From Mesoterricola sediminis (GTDB lineage Bacteria; Acidobacteriota; Holophagae; Holophagales; Holophagaceae): 64,000 bases of DNA. The DNA lies in assembly GCF_030295425.1 (NCBI RefSeq), contig NZ_AP027081.1, forward strand, positions 1,488,001 through 1,552,000, written 5' to 3'. The position numbers were made by a program, and so were the translations under genes. Under the pieces are notes generated by a model. The model made no database searches and was not told where the DNA came from. It saw nothing but the letters and a program-made list of their open reading frames with translations. Positions within the stretch are counted from its first letter, which is position 1, and each line of letters begins with the position of its first letter. Shown one piece after another: positions 44,095 through 52,929 of the stretch.

Positions 44095-44592
44095 TCAGGT
44101 AGCCAGGCTCCGGGAGCTGCGGAGGCGCGCCGCGACGCGGTCCACGAAGGTCTCGGGGACGAGGCCGGAGATGTCGCCGCCCATGCTCCCCACCTCCCGG
44201 ACCATGCGGCTGCTGACGACGCTGTACTCCTCCTTGGGCATGAGGAACACCGTCTCCAGGTCCGCGTTGAGCTTGCGGTTCATGAGGGCCATCTGGAACT
44301 CGTACTCGAAGTCGGAGAAGGCCCGGACGCCCCGGATGATGAAGTGGGCGTCCTGCTGGCGGGCGAAATCCACGAGGAGGCCGTTGAAGGAGGCCACTTC
44401 GACGTGGGGCAGGTCCCGGGTCAGCTCCTCGAGCATGGCGACCCGCTCGGCCACGGTGAAGCAGGCCTGCTTGGCGGGATTGTGGAGCACCCCGACGATG
44501 AGCCTGTCCACGAGCTTGTCCGCGCGCATGATCAGGTCCCGATGCCCGAGGGTGGGGGGATCGAAGGAACCAGGGTAGATGGCCGTGCGCAA
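44095..44592 (-). CDS. coaD: Phosphopantetheine adenylyltransferase
   Basis: A 165-residue enzyme for the fourth step of coenzyme A synthesis. The nucleotidyltransferase motif is YPGSFDPPTLGHRDLI (TxGH), with FIIRGVRAFSDFEYEFQMA and the late YSVVSSRMVREVGSMGGD (SSxxR). TTG start at 44592 with AGGAG five bases upstream. The divergent ddl starts 40 bases away. Its 3' end faces IS copy 2. Confidence 0.96.
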   Translation of the reverse strand: MRTAIYPGSFDPPTLGHRDLIMRADKLVDRLIVGVLHNPAKQACFTVAERVAMLEELTRDLPHVEVASFNGLLVDFARQQDAHFIIRGVRAFSDFEYEFQMALMNRKLNADLETVFLMPKEEYSVVSSRMVREVGSMGGDISGLVPETFVDRVAARLRSSRSLAT

Positions 44593-44632
44593 GGGGGCTC
44601 CTGAAGGCGACCTCCTAGTTTAGACTTCTCCC

Positions 44633-45727
44633 ATGGATAACGCGCGCCTTTCCGTCGGTTTGCTCTTCGGGGGAGAGAGCCCCGAGCACGAGGTGAGCAT
44701 CGTCTCCGCCCGCAGCATCGCGGCCCACCTCGATCCCGCCCGCTACGACGTCATTCCCATGGGCATCGCCCGCAACGGCGTGTGGGTGCTCACGGGCGAC
44801 CCCTTCGCGCGCCTCGCCGCGGGGGAGCAGCCGGAGCGGGGGCCCCACCCCTTCCTGCCCTTCGAACGCGGCGCGGAGGCCACGCCCCTGCCCGATGTCT
44901 TCTTCAACGCCATCCACGGCGCCGGCGGCGAGGACGGCCAGCTCCAGGGCTTCCTGGAACCCCTGGGCCGCCCCTACACGGGCGCCGGCCTCCTGGCCAT
45001 GGCCGCCGGCCTGGACAAGTGGATCACCAAGCGCATCTGGGAATCCGAGGGCCTGCCGGTGGTGCCCTACCGGGGCCTCACGGAAGAGGGCTGGGCCCGG
45101 GACCGGGAGGGCGCCTTGGCGAGCATCCAGCCTCTCGGCCTGCCCCTCTTCGTGAAGCCCGCCAACCTGGGCTCCAGCATCGGCATCGAGAAGGTCAAGC
45201 GCTTCGAGGACCTGGCGCCGGCCCTGGACCGGGCCTTCCGCTTCGATCGCCGGGTGCTCGTGGAGCAGGGCCTGGAGGTGCGGGAACTGGAGGTGGCGGT
45301 GCTCGGCGGGGACGATCCCTTCGTGAGCGTCGTCGGCGAGGTGCTGCCCGCGGGCGAATTCTACGATTTCCAGGACAAGTACCTGGACGGCCGCAGCACC
45401 ACCCGCATTCCCGCGGACCTGCCCGCCGGGCTCCAGGACCAGGTGCGCGCCTCCGCCGCGGCGGCCTACCGGGCGCTGGACGCGTACGGCATGGCCCGGG
45501 TGGACTTCTTCGTCGATCGTCCGACTGGGCGTTTGTTCCTCAACGAGGTGAACTTCATCCCGGGGTTCACCAGCATCTCCATGTATCCCAAGATGATGGA
45601 GGCCAGCGGCGTGCCCTACCCGGAGCTCCTGACCCGGCTGATCGACCTAGCGATCAAGCGCTTCCAGCAGCGGGCGGCCAAGGTCCGGACCTTCCAGAGC
45701 GGCAGCTCCTGGTTCGAGCAGCCTTGA
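44633..45727 (+). CDS. ddl: D-alanine--D-alanine ligase
   Basis: A 364-residue ATP-grasp enzyme making D-Ala-D-Ala for peptidoglycan. Signatures: LLFGGESPEHEVSIVSA, NAIHGAGGEDGQLQGFLE, LFVKPANLGSSIGIEKV, and FLNEVNFIPGFTSISMYPKM. The HGxxGEDGxxQG motif has Ala for the common second residue. Length fits the DdlA-type group. Divergent from coaD. Confidence 0.96.
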   Translation: MDNARLSVGLLFGGESPEHEVSIVSARSIAAHLDPARYDVIPMGIARNGVWVLTGDPFARLAAGEQPERGPHPFLPFERGAEATPLPDVFFNAIHGAGGEDGQLQGFLEPLGRPYTGAGLLAMAAGLDKWITKRIWESEGLPVVPYRGLTEEGWARDREGALASIQPLGLPLFVKPANLGSSIGIEKVKRFEDLAPALDRAFRFDRRVLVEQGLEVRELEVAVLGGDDPFVSVVGEVLPAGEFYDFQDKYLDGRSTTRIPADLPAGLQDQVRASAAAAYRALDAYGMARVDFFVDRPTGRLFLNEVNFIPGFTSISMYPKMMEASGVPYPELLTRLIDLAIKRFQQRAAKVRTFQSGSSWFEQP

Positions 45728-45775
45728 GAAGTCCATCGAACGGCCTATCCTGGTAGGACCGGACAAGGACGGGTC

Positions 45776-46093
45776 ATGAGCGCCATTTCAGCAGCGATCT
45801 CGGGCGTGGGCGTCGGCAGCCAGGGCGTCGCCGTGGCGGCCGGCAACGTCGCCAACCTGAATTCGGACGGCTACCGGGCCCGGCGCCTCCAGCAGGCGGA
45901 CCTGGCCCAGGGCGGGGTGCGGGCCACGGGCCTCACCGAGAGCCAGGAACCCCTGGCGCCCGGGGGCTCCAACGTGGACCTGGCCACCGAGGCCGTGGCC
46001 CTCAAGACGGACGGGGTCGCCTACAAGGCCAACCTGAAGGTGATCCAGGCCGAGCAGGAGATGCTGGGCACCGCGCTGGACATGAAGGCCTGA
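45776..46093 (+). CDS. Short flagellar rod/hook-like protein
   Basis: A 105-residue protein joining both ends of flagellar axial proteins: the N-terminal rod motif (VAAGNVANLNSDGYRARR, family ANNxANxxTxGY) and the C-terminal Flg_bbr_C motif (SNVDLATEAVALKTDGVAYKAN ... LGTALDMKA, cf. VdxxxEmvxmi..q..Y.AN). The middle is very short. Actual FlgB/FlgC are longer (about 130-145). No other flagellar genes are nearby, so its involvement in a flagellum is open. 18 bases separate it from ampG. Confidence 0.72.
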   Translation: MSAISAAISGVGVGSQGVAVAAGNVANLNSDGYRARRLQQADLAQGGVRATGLTESQEPLAPGGSNVDLATEAVALKTDGVAYKANLKVIQAEQEMLGTALDMKA

Positions 46094-46111
46094 AGCCCTC
46101 ATCCTCGGAGG

Positions 46112-47329
46112 ATGCGGCGCAATTCAATGGCGATGGTCACGGTGGCCCTGATGGGGTTCGCCTCCGGCCTGCCCCTCTTCCTCACCGGCTTCACCCTCAA
46201 GGCCTGGCTCACGGACGCGGGCCTGGACCTGAAGGCCATTGGGCTCTTCGGGCTGATCGTGCAGCCCTATGCCCTCAAGTTCCTCTGGGCGCCGGTCCTG
46301 GACCGCTTCCTGCCGCCGTTCCTGGGGCGCCGCCGGGGCTGGATGGTGATCACCCAGGCGGCCCTGGCCCTGCTGCTGGCGGCCATGGCGGCCTCGGACC
46401 CCCGCGCGGGGGCCGGGCGCATCGCCCTGCTGGGGTTCCTCGTCGCCTTCGCCTCCGCGAGCCAGGACATCGTCGTCGACGCCTGGCGGCGGGAGGCCTT
46501 CGCGGGGCCCGACCTCGGCCTGGCCAACGCCGTCCATATCGGGGCCTACCGGGTGGCCATGCTCGTCAGCGGCGCCGGCGCCCTCATCCTGGCGGAGAAG
46601 ACGGGATGGCGGGCCACGTACCTGGCCATGGCCGGGCTCATGGCCGCGGGCTCCCTGGGGAGCTTCCTGGCCTGGTCCACGGACGGCAGCGTCCAGCCCC
46701 CCCGGACCCTGCGGGAGGCGGTGGTCGAGCCGCTCCGGCAGCTCCTGGGCCGCCCCGCCATCGGCGAGGTCCTGGCCTTCTGCCTCCTCTACAAGATCGG
46801 GGACCAGCTCGCGGACGCCATGACGGCCCCCTTCCTCCTGCGGGGGATGGGCTTCACCAAGCTCCAGATCGGGGCCACCACGAAGACGGTGGGCATGGTG
46901 TGCATCATCCTGGGCGGGATCCTGGGCGGCCTCCTCATGAAGAAGCTGAGCCTGAAGCGGGCCCTCCTGGTCTTCGGGCTCCTCCAGGCGGGCTCCGTGC
47001 TGGCCTTCTGGGCCCTGTCCCGCCTCGGGCCGCGGCTCGCGGTCCTCACCGGGGCCCTGGCCCTGGAGAACCTCAGCTTCGGCATGGGCACGGCGGCCTT
47101 CGCGACCTTCATCATGCTCCTGTGCGACCGGCGCTTCACGGCGACCCAGTACGCCCTCCTCTCCAGCCTCCTGGCCTTCGCCCGGGGCTACCTGACGGCC
47201 CCCGCGGGCTGGTTCGCGGACAAGTTCGGGTGGTCGGGCTACTTCCTGGCCTGCGCCCTCGCGGCCATCCCGGGCCTCCTCCTGCTCTCCCGGTTCGACC
47301 GGTGGGGCGTCGAGGAGGAGCGGGCCTGA
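46112..47329 (+). CDS. ampG: AmpG-type muropeptide MFS transporter
   Basis: A 405-residue, 12-helix MFS permease. The first 70 residues carry the AmpG signature: GFASGLPLFLTGFTLKAWLT, then IGLFGLIVQPYALKFLWAPVLDRF and GRRRGWMV. AmpG imports anhydromuropeptides for cell-wall recycling. The start is uncertain: the ATG at 46112 directly abuts GGAGG, while ATG at 46127 or 46133 is also possible. Confidence 0.9.
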   Translation: MRRNSMAMVTVALMGFASGLPLFLTGFTLKAWLTDAGLDLKAIGLFGLIVQPYALKFLWAPVLDRFLPPFLGRRRGWMVITQAALALLLAAMAASDPRAGAGRIALLGFLVAFASASQDIVVDAWRREAFAGPDLGLANAVHIGAYRVAMLVSGAGALILAEKTGWRATYLAMAGLMAAGSLGSFLAWSTDGSVQPPRTLREAVVEPLRQLLGRPAIGEVLAFCLLYKIGDQLADAMTAPFLLRGMGFTKLQIGATTKTVGMVCIILGGILGGLLMKKLSLKRALLVFGLLQAGSVLAFWALSRLGPRLAVLTGALALENLSFGMGTAAFATFIMLLCDRRFTATQYALLSSLLAFARGYLTAPAGWFADKFGWSGYFLACALAAIPGLLLLSRFDRWGVEEERA

Positions 47330-47396
47330 AGGGAAGACGGGCGCCCGCGCCCGGCCGGGCCTACAATGCACCCCGGAAGGCCGCCAGGGGGGAACC

Positions 47397-48875
47397 ATGT
47401 TCGAATCCGCCGAGCTGGGCCACGCGATCGACAAGGCCGCGTACGAGCAGGAGATCCCAGGGCTCCGGGAGGCCCTCCTGGACGCCCAGTACGACCTGGT
47501 GGCCTCCAAGGCCTTCCCGGTGATCCTCGTCATCGGCGGCGTCGACGGGGCGGGGAAGAGCGCCACCGTGGCGGCCCTCAACGAGTGGATGGACCCGCGG
47601 CACATCCGGACCCACGGCCTCTCCGATCCCTCCGACGAGGAGCTGGAGCGCCCCCACATGTGGCGCTTCTGGCGGCAGTTGCCCCCCAAGGGGCGGATGG
47701 GCATCTTCGACGGCAGCTGGTACACCTGGCCCATCGTCGAGCGCGCCTACGGCCGCATCAAGGAGGCCCGCCTGGACCAGTCGCTGGAGCAGGTCCGGCG
47801 CTTCGAGCAGATGCTCATCGACGAGGGGGCCCTGGTGCTGAAGTTCTGGATGCACCTGAGCCGGGACGCCCAGAAGAAGCGCCTGAAGAAGCTGGAGGCG
47901 GACCCCCTCACCCGCTGGCGGGTCACGGACCGCGACTGGAAGCACTTCGCCATGTACGACACGTTCCGGGCCGTCGCCGAGCGCGCCCTCCGCAGCACCA
48001 GCACCGCGGGCGCCCCCTGGACGGTGATCGAGGCCACGGACCCCCGCTACCAGAAGCTGGCCGTGGGCCGGATCCTCCTGGAGCGCCTCCGGGCGAGGCT
48101 GGACGGGCCCGCGCCGGCGCCGGCCCCCGTGGCGGCCCCGCCCGTCGCCGCCGGCCTCGACGGGCGCAATGTCCTCCGGAGCCTCGACCTCACCCAGCGC
48201 CTGCCGAAGGAGTCCTACGAGCGGGAGCTGGAGACCTGGCAGGGCCGGCTCAACCTCCTGACCCGCCACAAGGCCTTCCGGGACCACAGCGTCATCCTGG
48301 TCTTCGAGGGGTCCGACGCCGCCGGCAAGGGGGGCGGTATCCGTCGCGTCACCCAGGCCCTGGACCTGCGCCTCTGCGAGATCACCCCCATCGCAGCCCC
48401 CACGGAGGAGGAGCGCGCCCAGCCCTACCTCTGGCGCTTCTGGCGCCACGTGCCCCGGAAGGGGCGCTTCCAGATCTTCGACCGCAGCTGGTACGGCCGG
48501 GTCCTGGTGGAGCGGGTGGAGGGCTTCTGCGCGGAGGCAGACTGGATGCGGGCCTATGGCGAGATCAACGACTTCGAGGACCAGCTCGTCCGCAGCGGCG
48601 CCATCCTGGCCAAGTTCTGGCTCGCCATCAGCCCGGAGGAGCAGCTCCGGCGCTTCCAGGCGCGGCAGGAGAGCCGCTTCAAGCGGTTCAAGATCACCGA
48701 CGAGGACTGGCGGAACCGCGACAAGTGGCCGGCCTACGAAGCCGCGGTGTGCGACATGCTCGACCGCACCTCCACGGAGATCGCCCCCTGGACCCTCGTG
48801 GAAAGCGAGGACAAGGCCTTCGGCCGCATCAAGATCCTCCGGACCCTCTGCGCGCGCCTGGAGGCCGTCCTCTGA
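47397..48875 (+). CDS. pap: Polyphosphate:AMP phosphotransferase (PPK2 class II, two-domain)
   Basis: A 492-residue protein with two PPK2 domains in tandem. The first has Walker A IGGVDGAGKSATVAALNEW and WRFWRQLPPKGRMGIFDGSWY; the second has FEGSDAAGKGGGIRRVTQAL and WRFWRHVPRKGRFQIFDRSWYGRVLVERVEGF. The second repeats the canonical active motif; the first is more diverged, as in known fused AMP-phosphorylating PPK2s. It makes ADP from AMP and polyphosphate. An Ala/Pro linker separates the domains (about 240-255). Confidence 0.92.
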   Translation: MFESAELGHAIDKAAYEQEIPGLREALLDAQYDLVASKAFPVILVIGGVDGAGKSATVAALNEWMDPRHIRTHGLSDPSDEELERPHMWRFWRQLPPKGRMGIFDGSWYTWPIVERAYGRIKEARLDQSLEQVRRFEQMLIDEGALVLKFWMHLSRDAQKKRLKKLEADPLTRWRVTDRDWKHFAMYDTFRAVAERALRSTSTAGAPWTVIEATDPRYQKLAVGRILLERLRARLDGPAPAPAPVAAPPVAAGLDGRNVLRSLDLTQRLPKESYERELETWQGRLNLLTRHKAFRDHSVILVFEGSDAAGKGGGIRRVTQALDLRLCEITPIAAPTEEERAQPYLWRFWRHVPRKGRFQIFDRSWYGRVLVERVEGFCAEADWMRAYGEINDFEDQLVRSGAILAKFWLAISPEEQLRRFQARQESRFKRFKITDEDWRNRDKWPAYEAAVCDMLDRTSTEIAPWTLVESEDKAFGRIKILRTLCARLEAVL

Positions 48876-48901
48876 GCTCCGGAGCTGCGCCCGGGCCGGA
48901 A

Positions 48902-50062
48902 ATGAAGCTAGAATGCCCCGTGTCCCTCACGCATCCCCCCCTCTCGTGGTTGATCCTCGGCCTGCCCCTGGTCTTCGTGCTGGTGGGCCTGGTCGTGTCC
49001 TTCCGCCGGTGGCGGGGGATGAAACGGCACCCGGCCCAGGACCCCGAGAGCCTCCTCCTGGGCGCCGTCTCCCAGAGCCTGCAGGAGCGGGGCCGCCTCG
49101 CCGCGTCCCTCGGCGAACTGCGCACCGTCCACGAGCGGCTCCTGGACGCCCTCCCCTTCGGCATTCTCTGGGTGGACCTCAAGGGCCAGGTGGCCGCCAT
49201 CAACGCCGAGGGCCGGGCCATCCTGGGCGTCAAGGCCGGCGTGGTGGGCCTGGACGCGGCCTTCGTGCTGGAGCCCTTCCCCTGGATCCTGGAGGGCCTG
49301 GCCCAGCCCCCCGGCCCCGCGTGGCGGGCCGATGGCGGCGGGCGGCGCTGGCAGCTCCGGCGCATCCAGGTGCCCGACATCGTGGGCTCCCTCCTGCAGT
49401 TCGAGGACATCACGGAGCGGGAGGCCGGCGAGCGCCGTCAGCAGCTGCGGGAGCGCTTCGCCGAACTGGGCGAGATGACCGCGGGCGTCGCCCACCAGCT
49501 CAAGAACGGCCTAGCCGTCCTCAAGGGGCACGGCCAGCTGCTGGACCGGGCCGGCCACCACGACACGGCCCAGGACCTCCTGGAGGAGGTCCAGTCCCTG
49601 GAGCGCCTCGCCCAGCGCTTCCTCCTGTGGGCCAAGCCCCTGGAGCCGCGCATCGCCCCCGTGCGGCTGGAGGAGATCGCCTCCCAGGCCGCCATGGAGG
49701 TGCACCGCCGCCCCGCCTTCCAGGACCGGACCCTGACCGTGGAAGGGGAGGGGCGCGCCGACGCCGATCCCATGCTCCTGCACCAGGCCCTGGTGAACCT
49801 GGTGGAGAACGCCTGCCAGGCCACCCCGCCGGGCCGGCGGGTGCGGGTGCAGGTGGTCCCGGGGCAGATCGCCATCCTGGACGAGGGCCCCGGCTTCGAC
49901 CCCGGCGACCTGGCCCGCATGCTGCGCCCCTTCGAGAGCGGCCGCCCCGAGGGCACGGGCCTGGGCCTGCCCCTGGCCCTGAAGTGGCTGAACGCCACCG
50001 GCGCCGACCTCGTGTTCAGCCTCCGCCCCGAAGGCGGAACCCGGGTCGACGTCCGCCTCTAG
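48902..50062 (+). CDS. Sensor histidine kinase with PAS domain
   Basis: A 386-residue protein: one N-terminal membrane helix (WLILGLPLVFVLVGLVVSF), a short coiled segment, a PAS-like domain (about 80-175, LLDALPFGILWVDLKGQVAAIN), a HisKA domain with the phospho-acceptor in MTAGVAHQLKNGLAVLKGH, and a HATPase with N box LVNLVENACQATPPG, G1 ILDEGPGFD and G2 GTGLGLPLALKW. The lack of a response-regulator neighbour makes it an orphan. The start may instead be GTG at 48920. Its 3' end overlaps recR by 4 bases. Confidence 0.9.
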   Translation: MKLECPVSLTHPPLSWLILGLPLVFVLVGLVVSFRRWRGMKRHPAQDPESLLLGAVSQSLQERGRLAASLGELRTVHERLLDALPFGILWVDLKGQVAAINAEGRAILGVKAGVVGLDAAFVLEPFPWILEGLAQPPGPAWRADGGGRRWQLRRIQVPDIVGSLLQFEDITEREAGERRQQLRERFAELGEMTAGVAHQLKNGLAVLKGHGQLLDRAGHHDTAQDLLEEVQSLERLAQRFLLWAKPLEPRIAPVRLEEIASQAAMEVHRRPAFQDRTLTVEGEGRADADPMLLHQALVNLVENACQATPPGRRVRVQVVPGQIAILDEGPGFDPGDLARMLRPFESGRPEGTGLGLPLALKWLNATGADLVFSLRPEGGTRVDVRL

Positions 50063-50655
50063 AGGGGCCGGCGGCCTTCCAGGGCGCGGTCGAGGGTGAG
50101 GTCGTCCGCGTATTCCAGGTCGCTGCCGATGGGCAGGCCGAGGCCGATGCGGGTGGTGCGGATGCCCAGGGGCTCCAGGATGCGGGCCAGCCAGGCGGCG
50201 GTGGCCTCGCCCTCCAGGGTGGGGTTGGTGGCCAGGACGATCTCCTGGACCCGGCCGTCCTCCAGGCGCCGGAGGAGCTCCCGGACCCGGAGCTGGTCGG
50301 GCCCGATGCCCTTCAGGGGGGAGATGAGGCCGCCCAGCACGTGGTAGCGGCCCCGGAAGTGCCCGCTCCGCTCGAAGGTGAGCACGTTGCTGGCTTCGGC
50401 GACCACAACGAGGGTGCGGGGATCGCGCTGGGGGTCCTCGCAGACGGCGCAGACGGGGCGGTCCGTGAAGGAGCCGCAGGTGGCGCAGAAGCCCACGGAG
50501 CTGGCGGCGTGCCGGAGCAGGTCGCCCAGGTGCTCCATGGCCCCCGGCCCCTCCTTGAGGAGGTGGAGGGCCATGCGCTGGGCGGACTTGGAACCGACCC
50601 CCGGCAGCTTCTGGAGGGCCTCGACCACCGCTTCCAGGGGGGCCGGGAGCTTCAT
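50059..50655 (-). CDS. recR: Recombination protein RecR
   Basis: A 198-residue RecFOR component. Helix-hairpin-helix LQKLPGVGSKSAQRMALHLL, zinc finger CATCGSFTDRPVCAVC, and the Toprim domain (LVVVAEASNVLTFERSGHF, VLGGLISPLKGIGPDQL, EIVLATNPTLEGEATAAWL). It starts one base after ybaB in the usual ybaB-recR pair. Confidence 0.96.
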   Translation of the reverse strand: MKLPAPLEAVVEALQKLPGVGSKSAQRMALHLLKEGPGAMEHLGDLLRHAASSVGFCATCGSFTDRPVCAVCEDPQRDPRTLVVVAEASNVLTFERSGHFRGRYHVLGGLISPLKGIGPDQLRVRELLRRLEDGRVQEIVLATNPTLEGEATAAWLARILEPLGIRTTRIGLGLPIGSDLEYADDLTLDRALEGRRPL

Positions 50656-50656
50656 G

Positions 50657-50959
50657 TCAGAAGCCCAGGCCCGGGATCTTCAGGCCGCCGGTGAGGCCGC
50701 CGGTGATCTTGCCCATGGCCTCGTCGGCCTTGGCGGAGGCGTCCTTGAAGGCGGCGAGGACGAGGTCCTCCAGCATGCTGGGGTCCTCGGGGTCCATGGC
50801 CTCCTTGGCGATGGAGATGCCGACGAGCTCCTTGGCGCCGTTGAGGGTGACCTTGACCATGGCGCCGCCGGCGGTGCCTTCGGCCCTGAGATTGGCCTGG
50901 GCCTCCTGCAGCTTGGACTGCATGGCCTGGGCCTGCTTCATGAGGAATCGCATGTCCAT
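50657..50959 (-). CDS. ybaB: YbaB/EbfC family nucleoid protein
   Basis: A 100-residue DNA-binding nucleoid-associated protein: MDMRFLMKQAQAMQSKLQEA, then GGAMVKVTLNGAKELVGISI and the helical C-terminus. Ends with a Gly-rich tail (GGLTGGLKIPGLGF). Placed directly before recR as in many bacteria; no dnaX is adjacent. 9 bases separate it from the DUF2062 gene. Confidence 0.93.
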   Translation of the reverse strand: MDMRFLMKQAQAMQSKLQEAQANLRAEGTAGGAMVKVTLNGAKELVGISIAKEAMDPEDPSMLEDLVLAAFKDASAKADEAMGKITGGLTGGLKIPGLGF

Positions 50960-50968
50960 GGTGGGCTC

Positions 50969-51541
50969 CTACTCGGAAGGTTTCCGGCTGGTCTTGGGCA
51001 GGTGGAGGTGGGGCATGTGAAGGTGCGCCCGGCGCAGGCGCCGGGCCACGGCGAGCATGACGACGTAGCCCACGGGGAGCGCCAGGAGGCACAGGGCGAA
51101 GCCCCCGGTGAGGTAGGGCACGAGGATGGGCTTCAGCATGCAGAAGATGCCGTCCAGGCCCTCCCGGCTCACGAAGCTGCGCCAGGTGATCTCGTGCCAC
51201 CGGATCCCGGACAGGTCCAGGCGGGAGCCCCGGCCCAGCAGGAGGTTGCCCGCGAGGGCGCTGGCCGTGGCGATGGGGACCATCGTCCAGGGGTTGTTCA
51301 CGAAGGCGGCGATGAGCATCACGGGCCGGTGGAGGCGCCGCGACAGGAAGCAGGCCAGGAGCACGATGGCGGTGTGGAGGCCCAGCAGGGGATTGAACGC
51401 CACCGACAGCCCGATGGCGAAGCTCAGGGCGATCTGCTCGGGGCTCATCTCCGGGTGGAGGATGTGGCCCTTCAGCCTGGTCCAGAGGCCCTTCGGCGGC
51501 GGGGCGCCGGCGGGCGCTTCCTGGTCAGGGGTGTCGGTCAT
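50969..51541 (-). CDS. DUF2062 membrane protein
   Basis: A 190-residue protein with three or four membrane segments. The DUF2062 pattern is visible: MSPEQIALSFAIGLSVAFNPLLGLHTAIVLL, then FVNNPWTMVPI (conserved NPxT). Start at ATG 51541, where AAGGA precedes; this overlaps the end of thiL by 17 bases. It ends in His-rich HLHMPHLHLPKTSRK. Function unknown. Confidence 0.85.
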   Translation of the reverse strand: MTDTPDQEAPAGAPPPKGLWTRLKGHILHPEMSPEQIALSFAIGLSVAFNPLLGLHTAIVLLACFLSRRLHRPVMLIAAFVNNPWTMVPIATASALAGNLLLGRGSRLDLSGIRWHEITWRSFVSREGLDGIFCMLKPILVPYLTGGFALCLLALPVGYVVMLAVARRLRRAHLHMPHLHLPKTSRKPSE

Positions 51542-52460
51542 CGGATCCTTGGGCGGGTGCGAAGTGGTCGAAGGCGCGGTCCGGAAGGGGCCGCAGGCTT
51601 CCTCCATCATAATGGAGAACCGGCGCTTCTCCAGCGGGGGCCGCCGTGCCCACCCGCAGGAGGGGGATGCCCAGGCGCCGCTCCAGCTCCGCCTGGGGCA
51701 GGGCGGCCGCGAAGCACCGGGCGTAGTCCTCGCCCCCCTCCACCGCGTCCGCGTCCAGGCCCGGGGCCAGGATCACGGAAAGCCCGGAGGCGGTGGCCAG
51801 GTTCGCGAGGTCGCGGCTCAGGCCGTCCGAGATGTCCATGCAGGCGTGCACCTCGGGGATGGCTGCCAGACGGGGGCCCAGACCGAGCCGGGGCTGGGGG
51901 TCCAGGTGGGCGGCCACGTCCGGATCGGGCACGGCCGGGTCCCAGCCCGCCATCAGCTTGCGGAGCCCCCGCAGGCTCGCGCCCAGGGGCTGGTCCACGT
52001 AGATGCCGTCGTCCGCTTCCACCGTATCCCGGCGCAGCCACCGGGCCACGGAGCCGAAGGCCGTGATGCCCAGGCCCAGGCCCGAGGCTCGCCCGACCGT
52101 GTCTCCGCCCAGGACGGGAACCGACCAGGCGTGTGAAGCCGCGGCGAGGCCGTCCAGGAAGGCCTCGACCCAGGCGGGCGCCAGGTCCCGGCCCAGGGCC
52201 AGGGTGAGGGTGAAGCCCAGGAAGGTCGCCCCGCTGGCGTCCAGGTCGGACAGGTTCACGGCCAGGAGCTTGCGCCCGAGCAGGGCGGGGGGATGCCAGG
52301 CGCGGGAGAAGTGCTGGCCGTCCTCCATGAGGTCGGTGGTCACCAGCAGGCGCTGGCCCGGAAGGGGCGGGGGCACCGCCCCGCAGTCGTCCACCAGCTC
52401 CCGCCCTCCGGGAAACCGATCGCGGATCCGGGCGATCACGGACAATTCCGAAAGGGACAC
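51525..52460 (-). CDS. thiL: Thiamine-monophosphate kinase
   Basis: A 311-residue enzyme converting thiamine phosphate to thiamine diphosphate with ATP. Motifs: VDDCGAVP, LLVTTDLMEDGQHFSRAW, LLAVNLSDLDASGATFLGF, VLGGDTVGRASGL, and CMDISDGLSRDLANLA. The GTG at 52460 is chosen because AGGAGG lies five bases upstream and homology begins there; upstream frame is open but not needed. First gene of thiL-DUF2062-ybaB-recR. Confidence 0.94.
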   Translation of the reverse strand: MSLSELSVIARIRDRFPGGRELVDDCGAVPPPLPGQRLLVTTDLMEDGQHFSRAWHPPALLGRKLLAVNLSDLDASGATFLGFTLTLALGRDLAPAWVEAFLDGLAAASHAWSVPVLGGDTVGRASGLGLGITAFGSVARWLRRDTVEADDGIYVDQPLGASLRGLRKLMAGWDPAVPDPDVAAHLDPQPRLGLGPRLAAIPEVHACMDISDGLSRDLANLATASGLSVILAPGLDADAVEGGEDYARCFAAALPQAELERRLGIPLLRVGTAAPAGEAPVLHYDGGSLRPLPDRAFDHFAPAQGSDDRHP

Positions 52461-52610
52461 GGCGCCTCCTGGGCTAACCATAGCCCAACGAAGGGTCAGG
52501 GCCAACCCGGAGGCAATCGGTCACAAACGACCTAGGCGTCCGCCTTTCGAGATGCTAGGTTTGAAGGAGCGCAACCTGGTGGGGCCGAGGCCCCTGTTGA
52601 GGAGATACCC

Positions 52611-52814
52611 ATGGCCATCACGAAGGTTTGGATCGAAGAAGGCTGCATCGTGTGCAACGCCTGCGACGCCGAGTGCCCCGACGTCTTCCTGGTCACCGAC
52701 ACCACCTGCGTCGTCAAGGACGATGTGACCTTCCCCATCGAGGGCGACCTGGAAGGCCAGGTCGAGGCCGCCGCCGCCGGCTGCCCCGTCGAAGTCATCA
52801 AGTTCGAGAAGTAG
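52611..52814 (+). CDS. Single-cluster [4Fe-4S] ferredoxin
   Basis: A 67-residue acidic ferredoxin. The cluster cysteines are C12, C15 and C18 in EGCIVCNACDAECPDVF and a distant Cys in AAGCPVEVIKFE; C22 is an extra. This is the one-cluster type with a C-terminal CP. It could be an electron donor or acceptor for the bifurcating hydrogenase, but no direct link is shown. Good RBS (GAGGAGA). Confidence 0.93.
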   Translation: MAITKVWIEEGCIVCNACDAECPDVFLVTDTTCVVKDDVTFPIEGDLEGQVEAAAAGCPVEVIKFEK

Positions 52815-52830
52815 TCCAGCCCAGGCCGGA

Positions 52831-52868
52831 CACGGAAAGGGCGCCCCGCGAGGGGCGCCCTTTCCGTG
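52831..52868. terminator. Bidirectional intrinsic terminator
   Basis: A perfect 17-bp inverted repeat (CACGGAAAGGGCGCCCC and its complement) around GCGA, between the convergent ferredoxin and CheX genes. The TTT in each arm gives weak U-tracts on both strands. Confidence 0.75.
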
Positions 52869-52929
52869 TACCGGGGAGGGCGGCCATGGCATCGCGCGTC
52901 CGGGACGCGCGGATGGCTCGGCCGGACTC

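Noticed and set aside
45776-46093. Start of a flagellar operon
   Set aside because: The following genes are ampG and a polyphosphate enzyme; no other flagellar gene is present.
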